A stretch of DNA of 64,000 nucleotides from Pseudomonas frederiksbergensis (GCF_035751725.1 NZ_CP142104.1:372001-436000); one strand, 5' to 3'; positions 33,208 through 43,716 are shown, numbered from the stretch's first letter. A program made the numbers and translations. The notes: generated by a model not told the origin, from the letters alone.

Positions 33208-33834
33208 TTAGAAGAACGGCAGGATGCTGCTTTCTTCTTCCTCTGGTTTGTCGGCGAGTGGGCACTCGGGACGTTTCCCATAGTCGGCCTCTGCGCAGGG
33301 CTTGACGCGGCGCTTCTGCGCCAGGGACATACGTTGCATGTGGAAGGGTTGGTTGGCGGTGCGTTCGACGATCCGGTCGCGCTCATCAAGGATCTCCACG
33401 GCCAGGCGGTGAGTGCCTCGATCGACGTTTTTCAGCGCGAATACCGGGCTGGGCCCCGGTGCGCCAGTGGGTTTGCCGTCCAGCAACAGGCGATAGCGAT
33501 GGCCTTTCTGCAGGCCGGGTTCGCTGGTGGCGGTGACGATCAGCTCCCCGGCGGTGCTGCGTATCGTGGCGTCCGGTTCGGGAATCAGCAGCCGGAGCAT
33601 CTCGTAACGAAACAGGGGTTCGGGTTGTGATTCCTCGGCTGGCGCTGTCGAGGTCGCACCCGAGGGCGGGACCTGCATCCTGTTGCCTGGCGAGAGTTGG
33701 AGCTTCTTGGCATTGCCGGGGCGTGGCTGATCGGTGAAGACGCGATTGCCTTGGGCGTCGATGTAGGTATAGACCTGCGCCAGGCCCGGCGATGCGCTCA
33801 ATAACAGGCCGACGGCGAGCAGCCAGCGGTTCAT
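33208..33834 (-). CDS. DUF4124 domain-containing secreted protein
   Basis: Protein of 208 residues with a signal peptide (MNRWLLAVGLLLSASPGLA) directly followed by the DUF4124 motif QVYTYIDAQGNRVFTDQPRP. A beta-rich domain with LIVTATSEPGLQKGHRYRLLLDG and DRGTHRLAVEILDERDRIVE resembles an immunoglobulin-like fold. Its neighbour at 33831 has the same architecture, so they are tandem paralogues joined by an ATGA overlap. Position between glnA and ntrBC is conserved as I know Pseudomonas genomes, but no function is known. Confidence 0.85.
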   Translation of the reverse strand: MNRWLLAVGLLLSASPGLAQVYTYIDAQGNRVFTDQPRPGNAKKLQLSPGNRMQVPPSGATSTAPAEESQPEPLFRYEMLRLLIPEPDATIRSTAGELIVTATSEPGLQKGHRYRLLLDGKPTGAPGPSPVFALKNVDRGTHRLAVEILDERDRIVERTANQPFHMQRMSLAQKRRVKPCAEADYGKRPECPLADKPEEEESSILPFF

Positions 33835-34349
33835 GGAAGGTGTACCCGCTGCACGGTGAAGGTGACCGTTTCGCTCTGCTGCACGAGACGCTCACCGTCA
33901 ATGACCTGGACCGCCAGGCTGTGCTCGCCGCGGTCGATGTTCACCAATTGCAGCCGTGGCACATTGCTCGGCTGGCCGTAGGGTTGGCCGTCCAGCAGCA
34001 ACCTGAACAGATGGGGGCTTTGCAGGCGCGGTTGTGTCCGGACGCTGACGGTGAACGTGCCATTGTTGGCGCGCAGGGCCTCTTCGGTGGGGATGTCGGC
34101 CAATTCCAGCAGGTCGTAGGTGTTGCGCGGCGCGTCGTCGCTTTCCGGGAGCGGGGGCGCTTCCTGGGTGGTCGGAGCCTGGGTTTCAACGCTGTTGAGC
34201 GGCGGCAGCTCCACCGCCTGGGCCGGCACGCCGTCGGGGGGCTGGTTGCTGTAGGCGGTGTTGCCGTCGGCGTCGGTGTATTTGTAGATCTGTGCGGCGG
34301 CGGGCAGGGCCAGCAGTAACAAGAGCAGGATTGAAAAACCACGACCCAT
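33831..34349 (-). CDS. DUF4124 domain-containing secreted protein (tandem paralogue)
   Basis: Protein of 172 residues: signal peptide (GFSILLLLLLALPAAA), DUF4124 motif (QIYKYTDADGNTAYSNQPPD), then a domain with FTVSVRTQPRLQSPHLFRLL and NIDRGEHSLAVQVIDGERLV that mirrors the next gene. The ATG at 34349 begins the signal peptide; its ribosome site is weak. The longer frame to 35048 runs antisense-like through the chorismate mutase region in another phase and is rejected. Confidence 0.85.
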   Translation of the reverse strand: MGRGFSILLLLLLALPAAAQIYKYTDADGNTAYSNQPPDGVPAQAVELPPLNSVETQAPTTQEAPPLPESDDAPRNTYDLLELADIPTEEALRANNGTFTVSVRTQPRLQSPHLFRLLLDGQPYGQPSNVPRLQLVNIDRGEHSLAVQVIDGERLVQQSETVTFTVQRVHLP

Positions 34350-34450
34350 GGAAAATCGACCGAAAATAAAAAGTGATGGATGCAGCATAGGCCAGGGCGG
34401 ATGGTTGGCCCAAGTTGTTGTGCTGCTCCCACGAAGGGGGGTGGGGTGGC

Positions 34451-35008
34451 TCAGGATTTTGGGGGGATGCACAGCCCGCCGGTCGCCCGGATCAGGGCCA
34501 GCCGGTGCACTGGATGCTGCTTGTTGTGGTGGGTGGCTTGGGCCAGCCATTGCGGGCACTGCGGGTCGGCGCGGTATGGGGCGAAGTCGGCGAGTTGTTG
34601 CAGCAGGCGCTTTTGCAGGCGGTCGAGCTTGGGGCGGATCTCGCCCACCAGGTCCGGCCGTGGCAGGTCTGGTGCCTTGCCATCCAGGGCCCAGTCGGAC
34701 AGGTTGATGTACTGCACCAGTTTGTTGGCTTCTATCTGGGCGGCGAAAAACGTTTCCACGGTTTCGCCGTCCAGCTTGTAGATCGGCGCTTGGGCCACGG
34801 CGGCGGCAATCACTTCGCGCTCGCGCGGACGGTCCTCTACGGGTTTGCCACTGTCCCATTTGCTCAGTGCCACTTGATCGGCGATCAGCAGGCGTTCGCC
34901 GATGGCATTGAGTAACGGGGTCAGGGCGTCCGGGGCGTTGCCGGCCTCGGCTGTGGAACACAGCAGTGCGGCAGACAGGGCGAGGCAAATCTTCAAGCGG
35001 GGAGTCAT
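34451..35008 (-). CDS. Secreted (periplasmic) chorismate mutase, AroQ-gamma type
   Basis: Converts chorismate to prephenate; 185 residues, the usual length for exported AroQ-gamma enzymes. The signal peptide is LKICLALSAALLCSTAEAG. The AroQ helix carries LLNAIGERLLIADQVALSKW, then PVEDRPREREVIAAA and VETFFAAQIEANKLVQ, which hold the expected Arg, Lys and Glu active-site residues. Two cysteines near the C-terminus (QCPQW, GLCIPP) may form a disulfide. Why a periplasmic enzyme of this kind sits beside glnA is not clear. The start at 35008 begins the signal peptide; 35044 would extend it. Confidence 0.87.
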   Translation of the reverse strand: MTPRLKICLALSAALLCSTAEAGNAPDALTPLLNAIGERLLIADQVALSKWDSGKPVEDRPREREVIAAAVAQAPIYKLDGETVETFFAAQIEANKLVQYINLSDWALDGKAPDLPRPDLVGEIRPKLDRLQKRLLQQLADFAPYRADPQCPQWLAQATHHNKQHPVHRLALIRATGGLCIPPKS

Positions 35009-35064
35009 TGGCAATCTCGTCTTGTAGGGGGGACGAGGCATCATGCACTTATCCTGCGCCCATG

Positions 35065-35093
35065 AAAAAGGCCTCCCGAAGGAGGCCTCTTTT
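35065..35093 (-). terminator. Terminator downstream of glnA
   Basis: AGGCCTCC and GGAGGCCT flank CGAA, with A/T runs on both sides, so it could work on either strand. It lies 34 bp past the glnA stop. Confidence 0.85.
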
Positions 35094-35126
35094 TAGTTCG
35101 CGCCGTGCGTGGCGGCGCTTACCGGA

Positions 35127-36533
35127 TCAGCAGCTGTAGTACAGCTCATATTCCAGTGGGTGTACGAAGGTGCGGACCTTGATTTCTTCTTCGCTTTTCA
35201 GTGCGATGTAAGCGTCGATGAAGTCATCGCTGAATACGCCGCCCTTGGTCAGGAACGCACGGCCCTTGTCCAGCTCTTCCAGGGCTTCTTTCAGGCTGCC
35301 ACAAACCTGTGGGATTTCCTTGGCCTCTTCAGGCGGCAGGTCATACAGGTTTTTGTCAGCGGCATCGCCAGGGTGGATCTTGTTCTGGATACCGTCCAGG
35401 CCAGCCATCATCAGTGCAGCGAAGGCCAGGTATGGGTTGGCAGCCGGATCCGGGAAACGCGCTTCGATACGGCGGGCTTTCGGGCTGTTCACGTAAGGGA
35501 TACGGATCGAGGCGGAACGGTTGCGAGCCGAGTAGGCCAGCATCACCGGGGCTTCGAAGCCTGGGACCAGACGCTTGTAGGAGTTGGTCGACGGGTTGGT
35601 GAAGCCGTTCAGGGCCTTACCGTGCTTAATGATACCGCCGATGAAGTACAGGGCGGTGTCCGACAGGCCGGCATAACCTTCGCCTGCGAAGGTGTTCTTG
35701 CCGTCTTTGGAGATCGACATGTGCACGTGCATGCCCGAACCGTTGTCGCCGTACAGAGGCTTCGGCATGAAGGTCGCGGTGCGGCCGTAGGCGTCGGCAA
35801 CGTTGTGTACGCAGTACTTGAGGGTCTGGACTTCGTCAGCCTTCTTCACCAGCGTGTTGAACTTCACGCCGATTTCGTTCTGGCCGGCAGTCGCCACTTC
35901 GTGGTGGTGAACTTCGACGGTCTGGCCCATTTCTTCCAGTGCGTTGCACATGGAGGTACGGATTTCGTGGTCGAAGTCGAACGGTGGAACCGGGAAGTAG
36001 CCGCCCTTGATACCTGGACGGTGGCCTTTGTTGCCGCCTTCCACGTCCTGGTCGGACATCCACGAACCCTGTTCGGAGAAGATCTTGAACATGGAACCGG
36101 AGATGTCGGACTTGAACTTGACCGAGTCGAAGATGAAGAACTCAGGCTCTGGACCGAAGAAAGCGGTGTCGCCGATACCGGTGGACTTCAGGTATTCCTC
36201 GGCGCGGTGGGCGATGGCGCGTGGGTCGCGGTCATAGCCTTGCATGGTCGAAGGTTCGATGATGTCGCAGACCAGGATCACGGTCGGCTCTTCGGTGAAC
36301 GGGTCCAGGACGGCGGTTTCGTCGTCCGGCATCAGGATCATGTCGGAGGCTTCGATGCCTTTCCAGCCGGAGATGGAGGAACCGTCGAACATCTTGCCGA
36401 TTTCGAAGAAATCTTCATCCAGCGCATCACGGGCCGGCATGCTCACGTGATGTTGAGTACCTTTGGTGTCAGTGAAGCGCAGATCAATCCATTTGACGTC
36501 ATGATCTTTGATGAGTTGAACCGTCTTCGACAT
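35127..36533 (-). CDS. glnA: Glutamine synthetase type I
   Basis: Joins ammonia to glutamate; 468 residues forming dodecamers. The metal and substrate regions [30 protein letters not shown] and NRSASIRIP are present, and Tyr397 in [10 protein letters not shown] is the adenylylation site of the beta subtype, so activity should be controlled by GlnE. Upstream lie a sigma-54 promoter and NtrC-like sites. A terminator follows it, so the genes beyond have other promoters. Confidence 0.98.
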   Translation of the reverse strand: MSKTVQLIKDHDVKWIDLRFTDTKGTQHHVSMPARDALDEDFFEIGKMFDGSSISGWKGIEASDMILMPDDETAVLDPFTEEPTVILVCDIIEPSTMQGYDRDPRAIAHRAEEYLKSTGIGDTAFFGPEPEFFIFDSVKFKSDISGSMFKIFSEQGSWMSDQDVEGGNKGHRPGIKGGYFPVPPFDFDHEIRTSMCNALEEMGQTVEVHHHEVATAGQNEIGVKFNTLVKKADEVQTLKYCVHNVADAYGRTATFMPKPLYGDNGSGMHVHMSISKDGKNTFAGEGYAGLSDTALYFIGGIIKHGKALNGFTNPSTNSYKRLVPGFEAPVMLAYSARNRSASIRIPYVNSPKARRIEARFPDPAANPYLAFAALMMAGLDGIQNKIHPGDAADKNLYDLPPEEAKEIPQVCGSLKEALEELDKGRAFLTKGGVFSDDFIDAYIALKSEEEIKVRTFVHPLEYELYYSC

Positions 36534-36629
36534 ATGTCCTCCGGGTGGCTTCGGGCGGGTAGTGGAGTGCCCTTAGATATGGTTGATGCCGGCGCGAATA
36601 CTCTGCCAAGGCAACCTGCCTCACAAGGG

Positions 36630-36645
36630 AGCAAATTGCATGCCA
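36630..36645 (-). promoter_or_regulatory. Sigma-54 promoter of glnA
   Basis: On the minus strand TGGCAT-GCAAT-TTGCT matches TGGCAC-N5-TTGCA at 9 of 11 fixed positions with exact GG-N10-GC spacing. The predicted start is near 36619, giving an 85-base leader. Confidence 0.8.
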
Positions 36646-36717
36646 GTGCCCCACCATGGGTTTTTTGCACCAAATCCACGCTTTTAAAGGCGTAAATCAA
36701 AGATTGTCAGACAATAA

Positions 36718-36734
36718 CGCACTGCAATGTTGCG
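36718..36734. promoter_or_regulatory. NtrC-binding-like site, proximal, glnA
   Basis: CGCACT-GCAAT-GTTGCG resembles TGCACC-N5-GGTGCA and is centred about 107 bp upstream of the predicted glnA sigma-54 start. Confidence 0.5.
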
Positions 36735-36748
36735 CAGTCAATCGATAA

Positions 36749-36765
36749 TGACCTGTTTTGGTGCA
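36749..36765. promoter_or_regulatory. NtrC-binding-like site, distal, glnA
   Basis: TGACCT-GTTTT-GGTGCA has a perfect right half; it is centred about 138 bp upstream of the predicted start and 31 bp (three turns) from the proximal site. Confidence 0.6.
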
Positions 36766-36791
36766 TGCAAAACCATCTTCACATTAACTGG

Positions 36792-36819
36792 TTAAACCTT
36801 GAGCAATTTCCGCTATAAT
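36792..36819 (+). promoter_or_regulatory. Promoter of thiI
   Basis: TTAAAC and a perfect TATAAT (36814-36819) spaced by 16 bp, 43 bp before the thiI start. Confidence 0.6.
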
Positions 36820-36861
36820 CCGCGCCCCCCTTTTTCGGCTGGCCGTTCGCGCGCTGTTTTC

Positions 36862-38316
36862 ATGAAACTAATCGTAAAAGTCTTCCCCGAGATCACCATC
36901 AAGAGCCGCCCGGTACGGATGCGTTTCATCCGCCAGTTGGCCAAGAACATCCGTGCCGTGCTCCGTGACCTGGACCCGGCCGTGGTGGTGAACGGCGTGT
37001 GGGACAATCTCGAACTGGAAACCCGCGTCAGCGAACCCAAGCTCCTCAAGGAAATGACCGAGCGCCTGAGCTGCATGCCGGGTATCGCGCATTTCCTGCA
37101 GGTCGACGAATATCCGCTGGGGGACTTCGACGACATCCTCGCCAAATGCATGCTCCATTATGGTGATGCCCTGGCCGGGAAGATCTTTTCCGTACGCTGC
37201 AAGCGCGCCGGCAAGCACCCGTTCAGTTCGATGGACGTGGAAAAGTACGTCGGCAGCCAGTTGCGCCGGCAATGCGGCGCCGCCGGTATTTCGCTGAAAG
37301 ACCCGCAGATCGAAGTGCGCATCGAAATTCGTGACCAGCGGTTGTTCGTGATCCACAGCCAGCACGACAGCATCGGCGGCTACCCGCTGGGCTCCCTGGA
37401 GCAGACCCTGGTATTGATGTCCGGTGGCTTCGACTCCACCGTTGCCGCCTACCAGATCATGCGTCGCGGCCTGATGAGCCATTTCTGCTTTTTCAACCTT
37501 GGCGGTCGTGCCCACGAACTGGGCGTAATGGAAGTGGCGCACTTCATCTGGAAGAAGTACGGCAGCTCCCAGCGCGTGTTATTTGTGAGCGTGCCGTTCG
37601 AGGAAGTCCTGGGCGAGATTCTCGGCAAAGTCGATAACAGTCATATGGGCGTCATTTTGAAGCGTATGATGTTGCGTGCCGCGACGAGCATCGCCGACCG
37701 CCTGCACATCGACGCGCTGGTGACCGGCGAGGCGATTTCCCAGGTGTCGAGCCAGACGCTGCCGAACCTGTCGGTGATCGACTGCGTGACCGAAAAGCTC
37801 GTGCTGCGTCCGCTGATCGCCAGCCACAAGCAGGACATCATCGACACGGCCAACGAGATCGGCACCGCCGATTTTGCCCGGCACATGCCGGAGTATTGCG
37901 GTGTCATCTCGGTCAATCCGAAGACGGCAGCCAAGCGCGGGCGCGTGGAGCACGAAGAGAAAGAATTCGACATGGCGGTACTCGAACGCGCGATCGAGAA
38001 CGCCAGGCTGGTACCGATCGATCGGGTCATCGACGAGTTGGGCCAGGACATTCAGATTGAAGAAGTCGGCGAAGCGCTGGCCGGTCAGATCATCATCGAT
38101 ATCCGTCATCCGGACGATGCTGAAGACGATCCGCTGAGCGTTGCCGGCGTCGAGGTACAAACGATGCCGTTCTATGCAGTGAACGCGCGTTTCAAGGAAC
38201 TGGACCCTACTCGCCAGTACCTGCTGTATTGCGACAAAGGCGTGATGAGTCGCCTGCATGCCCACCATTTGCTCAGTGAGGGGCATGCCAATGTGCGCGT
38301 TTATCGACCGAGCTAA
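36862..38316 (+). CDS. thiI: tRNA uracil 4-sulfurtransferase ThiI
   Basis: Makes 4-thiouridine at position 8 of tRNA and provides sulfur for thiamine; 484 residues. The THUMP domain spans roughly residues 60-165, the PP-loop ATP site is MSGGFDST, and a C-terminal rhodanese domain carries the persulfide cysteine in [11 protein letters not shown]. The start at 36862 ([15 protein letters not shown]) is the family start; it has no clear Shine-Dalgarno. The frame upstream to 36799 is rejected because it includes the -10 region. Confidence 0.95.
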   Translation: MKLIVKVFPEITIKSRPVRMRFIRQLAKNIRAVLRDLDPAVVVNGVWDNLELETRVSEPKLLKEMTERLSCMPGIAHFLQVDEYPLGDFDDILAKCMLHYGDALAGKIFSVRCKRAGKHPFSSMDVEKYVGSQLRRQCGAAGISLKDPQIEVRIEIRDQRLFVIHSQHDSIGGYPLGSLEQTLVLMSGGFDSTVAAYQIMRRGLMSHFCFFNLGGRAHELGVMEVAHFIWKKYGSSQRVLFVSVPFEEVLGEILGKVDNSHMGVILKRMMLRAATSIADRLHIDALVTGEAISQVSSQTLPNLSVIDCVTEKLVLRPLIASHKQDIIDTANEIGTADFARHMPEYCGVISVNPKTAAKRGRVEHEEKEFDMAVLERAIENARLVPIDRVIDELGQDIQIEEVGEALAGQIIIDIRHPDDAEDDPLSVAGVEVQTMPFYAVNARFKELDPTRQYLLYCDKGVMSRLHAHHLLSEGHANVRVYRPS

Positions 38317-38450
38317 GTGCCCGGGGCTGTTTGCCTGTGGCCTGCGTCACCGGCCCCCCGACGCCGCCGACACGCTGTAACTGTCGGACTCTACTGTAAA
38401 TCGCTGCCACGACCTGTCAGCACACCGAATCCTCTGATCGAGATACACAA

Positions 38451-40271
38451 GTGATCGAAAATCTACGCAACATCGCCATCATTGCTCACGTTGACCATGG
38501 TAAGACCACCCTGGTAGACAAACTCTTGCGTCAATCCGGCACCCTGGAGCGCAACGAGCTCAACGACGAGCGCGTGATGGACTCCAACGACCAGGAAAAA
38601 GAGCGCGGTATTACCATCCTGGCGAAAAACACCGCCATCAACTGGAACGGCTACCACATCAACATCGTGGACACCCCGGGCCACGCCGACTTCGGTGGTG
38701 AAGTAGAGCGAGTGATGTCGATGGTCGACTCCGTGCTGCTGCTGGTCGACGCCCAGGACGGCCCTATGCCGCAAACCCGTTTCGTGACCAAGAAGGCCTT
38801 CGAAGCCGGCCTGCGTCCGATCGTGTGCATCAACAAGGTTGACCGTCCAGGCGCGCGTCCGGACTGGGTCCTGGACCAGATCTTCGACCTGTTCGACAAC
38901 CTGGGCGCCACCGAAGAACAGCTGGACTTCAAAGTCGTCTACGCCTCGGCCCTGAACGGTATTGCCGGTCTGGACCACACCGAAATGGCTGAAGACATGA
39001 CCCCGCTGTACCAGTCCATCGTCGACAACGTACCAGCACCGAAAGTCGACCGTGACGGTCCGTTCCAGATGCAGATTTCCGCACTGGACTACAACAGCTT
39101 CCTGGGTGTTATCGGTGTTGGCCGTATCGCCCGTGGTCGCGTCAAGCCGAACACTCCTGTCGTGGCTATCGGCGCCGACGGCAAGCGCCGCAACGGTCGT
39201 ATCCTGAAGCTGATGGGTCACCACGGCCTGCACCGTGTAGACGTTGAAGAAGCAGCAGCTGGCGACATCGTCTGCATCAGCGGCATGGACTCGCTGTTCA
39301 TCTCCGACACCCTGTGCCACCCGGACACCGTCGAAGCGATGAAGCCGTTGACCGTCGACGAGCCAACCGTTTCCATGACCTTCCAGGTCAACGACTCGCC
39401 GTTCTGCGGTAAAGAAGGCAAGTTCGTGACGTCCCGTAACATCAAGGAGCGTCTGGACAAAGAGCTGCTGTACAACGTTGCACTGCGCGTTGAAGAAGGC
39501 GACTCGGCTGACAAGTTCAAGGTCTCCGGCCGTGGCGAACTGCACCTCTCGGTACTGATCGAAACCATGCGTCGCGAAGGCTTCGAAATGGCTGTAGGCC
39601 GTCCGGAAGTGATCATCCGTCTGGTCGATGGCGTGAAGCACGAACCGTTCGAAAACGTCACCATCGACCTGCCGGAAGAATCCCAGGGCAAGGTGATGGA
39701 AGAGATGGGCCTGCGTAAGGGCGACCTGACCAACATGGTGCCGGATGGCAAGGGCCGTGTACGTCTGGAATACAACATCCCTGCTCGTGGCCTGATCGGT
39801 TTCCGTAACCAGTTCCTGACCCTGACCAACGGTGCTGGCATCCTGACCTCGATCTTCGACCGTTACGACGTGATGAAGTCGGGCGACATGTCCGGCCGTC
39901 AGAACGGCGTTCTGGTTTCGGTTGAAACCGGCAAGGCACTGACCTACTCCCTGGAAACCCTCCAGGCGCGTGGCAAGCTGTTCGTCGAGCACGGCCAGGA
40001 AATCTACGGCGGCCAGATCGTTGGTCTGAACAGCCGTGACAACGACCTGGGCGTGAACCCTACCAAGGGCAAGAAGCTCGACAACATGCGTGCTTCGGGT
40101 AAAGACGAAACCATCGCCCTGGTTCCACCTGTTCGCTTCACCCTGGAACAGGCCCTGGAATTCATCCAGGATGACGAGCTGTGCGAAGTGACGCCTAAGT
40201 CGATCCGCCTGCGCAAGAAGATCCTGGACGAAAGCGAGCGTACCCGCGCCGCCAAGAAAGCCAAGGCCTGA
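38451..40271 (+). CDS. typA: Ribosome-associated GTPase BipA/TypA
   Basis: Translational GTPase of 606 residues involved in ribosome assembly and stress or cold growth. G1 is [10 protein letters not shown]2 lies in [11 protein letters not shown]3 is DTPGHADF and G4 is NKVDRP, followed by the EF-G-like domains and the BipA C-terminal domain ([17 protein letters not shown]). The start is GTG (GTG ATC GAA AAT). A strong terminator follows. Confidence 0.97.
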   Translation: MIENLRNIAIIAHVDHGKTTLVDKLLRQSGTLERNELNDERVMDSNDQEKERGITILAKNTAINWNGYHINIVDTPGHADFGGEVERVMSMVDSVLLLVDAQDGPMPQTRFVTKKAFEAGLRPIVCINKVDRPGARPDWVLDQIFDLFDNLGATEEQLDFKVVYASALNGIAGLDHTEMAEDMTPLYQSIVDNVPAPKVDRDGPFQMQISALDYNSFLGVIGVGRIARGRVKPNTPVVAIGADGKRRNGRILKLMGHHGLHRVDVEEAAAGDIVCISGMDSLFISDTLCHPDTVEAMKPLTVDEPTVSMTFQVNDSPFCGKEGKFVTSRNIKERLDKELLYNVALRVEEGDSADKFKVSGRGELHLSVLIETMRREGFEMAVGRPEVIIRLVDGVKHEPFENVTIDLPEESQGKVMEEMGLRKGDLTNMVPDGKGRVRLEYNIPARGLIGFRNQFLTLTNGAGILTSIFDRYDVMKSGDMSGRQNGVLVSVETGKALTYSLETLQARGKLFVEHGQEIYGGQIVGLNSRDNDLGVNPTKGKKLDNMRASGKDETIALVPPVRFTLEQALEFIQDDELCEVTPKSIRLRKKILDESERTRAAKKAKA

Positions 40272-40294
40272 TTGCCTTAGCCTCGGCTGAATGA

Positions 40295-40331
40295 AAAACG
40301 CCCCCGGTTGTGAGACCGGGGGCGTTTTTTT
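40295..40331 (+). terminator. Strong terminator of typA
   Basis: A 12 bp stem (AACGCCCCCGGT and its complement) with a 6-base loop followed by TTTTTTT; it begins 24 bp after the stop. Confidence 0.9.
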
Positions 40332-40378
40332 ATGCCTGGGATTTATGTTGTGTCTGTCAGCGCCAAACCATCAGGGAA

Positions 40379-40816
40379 TCAAAACCGATCCAACGTCCGC
40401 GGATTACGCTCGCGCTCCACTTCCTTGGGCTTATAGGCGCAATAGCCTGGCCTTGGCCCGACCCGCGGATGGTTGCGGCAGGTGTCCGGGCGCTTCTCGT
40501 AAATGGTGCACAACCGGCTCTTGCGGTCCAGATACAGGCAGTCGTTGTTGCTCATGCGTTGCAACGTGAAGATTTCCGACTTCTGGTTGTAGCGCTCGAC
40601 GATCCCTTCTTTTTGCAGGCGCTTGGCGATGTTCTTCGGCGGGTCGCCCAGTTCGAACTCATCGACGATGCCAATCCGGATCAGGTCCTTGATCTTGACC
40701 TCCACCGGCAGCGTGCAGCAGCTCGATATGCAGGAACCGCACATCGGGGCGGAGTACTTGGCCCAGGTATCGAGTCGGTCGATCTCCGCGGCGGCGATCA
40801 GGTTGGGCTTCATCAT
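40379..40816 (-). CDS. YkgJ family cysteine-cluster protein
   Basis: Protein of 145 residues with cysteines arranged CGSCISSCC near residue 25, then CLYLD, CTIYEKRPDTCRNHP and GYCAY. This is the YkgJ/Fe-S oxidoreductase-like zinc- or iron-binding cluster family; the function is unsettled. Two adjacent ATG codons are possible (40816 or 40813); neither has a good ribosome site. It reads divergently from glgP. Confidence 0.85.
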   Translation of the reverse strand: MMKPNLIAAAEIDRLDTWAKYSAPMCGSCISSCCTLPVEVKIKDLIRIGIVDEFELGDPPKNIAKRLQKEGIVERYNQKSEIFTLQRMSNNDCLYLDRKSRLCTIYEKRPDTCRNHPRVGPRPGYCAYKPKEVERERNPRTLDRF

Positions 40817-41070
40817 CGGTGTGTACCAGCATGCATCAGGGCGCGCGATCATACCGGGACTGGTGAAATTTTGAACGACCATCTGCCGGTTTTTTTTGCG
40901 TCCCGACAAAACCTCCCCGCAGCGGCACGGCCCCTGCATTCATTCGCCCATCGGCAATTCCTTGGCGACGATTCTCCGACGCTCGCGGAAAAACCACCGA
41001 ACCAAGAGCCTGTACCGTCTGTCAGACCGACTAGGCTCAGACAATTCCATGCTCGTTCGAGGTCTCATCA

Positions 41071-43521
41071 ATGACTCAAGAACCACTTGTTCGCGAAGCT
41101 GAGGTTGCGGCATTTCGCGACGCCGTGTTGACCAAACTCACTTATGCCGTCGGCAAGGACCCCGATCATGCGTTTGATCACGATTGGTTCGAAGCCATAG
41201 CCCTTGCCGCCCGCGACCACATGGTCGAACACTGGATGGACCACACGCGGCAGATCTACCGCAAGGGCCAGAAGCGCGTCTATTACCTCTCTCTGGAATT
41301 TCTGATTGGTCGCTTGCTCTACGACAGCCTGAGCAACCTCGGCCTGCTGGACACCGCTCGCGAAGCGTTGACGGAACTGGGCGTGGACCTTGAGCGCATC
41401 CGCCTGCTGGAGCCCGACGCGGCCCTGGGTAACGGTGGTCTCGGCCGTCTGGCGGCGTGCTTCATGGAGAGCATGTCCACGCTGGGCATCGCCGGCCATG
41501 GCTACGGTATTCGTTACGAGCACGGCTTGTTCCGCCAGGCGATTGTCGATGGCTGGCAGCAGGAGCAGACCGAGCACTGGCTCGATTTCGGCAACCCATG
41601 GGAGTTCGAACGGCCGGAAGTGGTCTACCCGATCGGCTTTGGGGGCAGCGTCGAAACCGTCACCGACGACACCGGCAAGACCCGCCAGGTGTGGTCTCCG
41701 GCCGAAACCGTGCGCGCCATCGCCTACGACACGCCGGTGGTGGGTTGGCGCGGTGCCAGCGTCAACACCCTGCGCCTGTGGCGGGCCCGGGCCATGGAAG
41801 AGTTGCACCTGGAGCGCTTCAATGCCGGCGACCACCTCGGCGCCGTGGCCGAAGTCGCCCGGGCCGAGAGTATCTCCCGCGTTCTGTACCCGGCCGACAG
41901 CACCGAGGCCGGCCAGGAATTGCGTCTGCGCCAAGAATATTTCTTCGTCGCCGCCTCGTTGCAGGACTTGCTGCGCCGTCATCGCAACATGCACACCTCG
42001 GTGCTGACCCTGGGCGATCACGCCGCGATCCAGCTCAACGACACGCACCCATCCATCGCCGTGGCCGAACTGATGCGCCAACTAGTGGATGTCTACGATG
42101 TGGCGTGGGATGCGGCCTGGCAGATCACCCAGGACACGCTGTCCTACACCAACCACACGTTGCTGCCCGAAGCCCTGGAAACCTGGCCGGTGGGGCTGAT
42201 GGAGCGCATGTTGCCGCGGCACATGCAGATCATCTACCTGATCAATGCCCAGCACATCGATTCACTGCGGGCCAAGGGCGTTCACGATTTCGACGTGCTG
42301 CGCTCGGTGTCGCTGATCGAAGAGGACAACGGTCGCCGGGTGCGCATGGGTAACCTGGCATTCCTCGGTTCCCACAGCGTCAACGGCGTGTCCGGGCTGC
42401 ATACCCAGTTGATGCGCAGCACGGTGTTCTCCGAGCTGCACAAACTCTACCCCGAGCGGATCAACAACAAGACCAACGGCATCACCTTCCGCCGCTGGTT
42501 GTTCCAGGCCAACGCCGAGTTGACCTCGATGATGGTCGACGCCCTCGGCCCAAGCGTGCTCGACAACCCCGAGGAACGCCTGATCGAACTGGAGCCGTTC
42601 GCCGACAAGCCGGCGTTCCGCAAGCAGTTCGCCGAGCAGCGGCTGCACAGCAAGAAAGCCCTGGCCTATCTGATTCACGAGCGCCTGGGCATCGCCGTCA
42701 ACCCGGCGGCGATGTTCGACGTCCAGGTCAAGCGGATCCACGAATACAAACGCCAATTGCTCAACCTGATGCACACCGTGGCGCTGTACCAGGCAATTCG
42801 CGCCGAGCCGGAAGTGGACTGGGTACCGCGGGTGAAGATCTTCGCCGGCAAGGCTGCCGCCAGTTATCACCAAGCCAAGCTGATCATCAAGCTGACCAAC
42901 GACATCGCCCGGGTAGTGAACAACGACCCGACCGTGCGCGGCTTGCTCAAAGTGGTGTTCCTGCCCAACTACAACGTCAGCCTGGCCGAAAGCATCATTC
43001 CGGCGGCGGACCTGTCGGAGCAGATATCCACGGCCGGTTTCGAGGCTTCGGGCACCAGCAACATGAAGTTCGGCCTCAACGGCGCGCTGACCATCGGCAC
43101 CATGGACGGCGCCAACGTGGAGATGCACGACCGCGTCGGTGGCGAGCACATGTTTATCTTCGGCCTGACCGCCGAGCAAGTGGAAGCGCGCAAGCGCAAC
43201 GGTGAGTTCAGCGCCGCGCCGGACATCGCCGCGTCCCATCGTCTCAACGATGTGCTGCAGGCGATTCGTGGCGGTGTGTTCTCGCCGGACGATCCGATGC
43301 GCTACACCGGGCTGGTGGACTCGCTGGTGGATTACGACCGCTTCCTGGTCTGCGCCGATTTCGACGCCTACTGGAACGCCCAGGCCAAGGTCGAAGAGAA
43401 GTGGCACGACTCCAAGCAGTGGTGGCGCTCGGCGGTGCTCAATACCGCACGCATGGGTTGGTTCTCCTCGGACCGGACCATTCGCGAATACGCCACCGAC
43501 ATCTGGAAGGCTCTGGAGTAA
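41071..43521 (+). CDS. glgP: Glycogen/starch phosphorylase
   Basis: Releases glucose-1-phosphate from alpha-1,4-glucans; 816 residues, PLP-dependent GT35. Signature segments: YYLSLEFLIGR, LGNGGLGRLAACFMES, the acceptor region RINNKTNGITFRRW, and Lys666 in EASGTSNMKFGLNG that holds PLP. GAGG lies 10 bp before the ATG. No other glycogen gene is adjacent in the window. A hairpin follows the stop. Confidence 0.97.
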   Translation: MTQEPLVREAEVAAFRDAVLTKLTYAVGKDPDHAFDHDWFEAIALAARDHMVEHWMDHTRQIYRKGQKRVYYLSLEFLIGRLLYDSLSNLGLLDTAREALTELGVDLERIRLLEPDAALGNGGLGRLAACFMESMSTLGIAGHGYGIRYEHGLFRQAIVDGWQQEQTEHWLDFGNPWEFERPEVVYPIGFGGSVETVTDDTGKTRQVWSPAETVRAIAYDTPVVGWRGASVNTLRLWRARAMEELHLERFNAGDHLGAVAEVARAESISRVLYPADSTEAGQELRLRQEYFFVAASLQDLLRRHRNMHTSVLTLGDHAAIQLNDTHPSIAVAELMRQLVDVYDVAWDAAWQITQDTLSYTNHTLLPEALETWPVGLMERMLPRHMQIIYLINAQHIDSLRAKGVHDFDVLRSVSLIEEDNGRRVRMGNLAFLGSHSVNGVSGLHTQLMRSTVFSELHKLYPERINNKTNGITFRRWLFQANAELTSMMVDALGPSVLDNPEERLIELEPFADKPAFRKQFAEQRLHSKKALAYLIHERLGIAVNPAAMFDVQVKRIHEYKRQLLNLMHTVALYQAIRAEPEVDWVPRVKIFAGKAAASYHQAKLIIKLTNDIARVVNNDPTVRGLLKVVFLPNYNVSLAESIIPAADLSEQISTAGFEASGTSNMKFGLNGALTIGTMDGANVEMHDRVGGEHMFIFGLTAEQVEARKRNGEFSAAPDIAASHRLNDVLQAIRGGVFSPDDPMRYTGLVDSLVDYDRFLVCADFDAYWNAQAKVEEKWHDSKQWWRSAVLNTARMGWFSSDRTIREYATDIWKALE

Positions 43522-43540
43522 ACGTTGCAAGAAATGTGAG

Positions 43541-43566
43541 CGAAGCCCAACGGCGGTTGGGCTTCG
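43541..43566 (+). terminator. Hairpin after glgP, possible terminator
   Basis: CGAAGCCCAAC and its exact complement flank GGCG. No T run follows, so it may be a stability or Rho-linked hairpin. Confidence 0.5.
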
Positions 43567-43716
43567 TCGATATACTAAGCGCCAGATTCGCCGGGTGGTG
43601 TGGCTGGATTCAGTAATTGGCAGCGCCGATGTGGGAGCGGGCTGTTCCGCTAGACTGAGTCAGGCATCGCTCTTCCCGGTCATGCCCGCAACGGGCCGCT
43701 TAGGGATATCGACCAT

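Noticed and set aside
36799..36861. Upstream extension of thiI
   Set aside because: It contains the -10 box of the promoter and adds residues not typical of ThiI.
38463..39992. 509-codon frame antisense to typA
   Set aside because: Shadow of a highly conserved GTPase gene; no ribosome site or recognisable domain.
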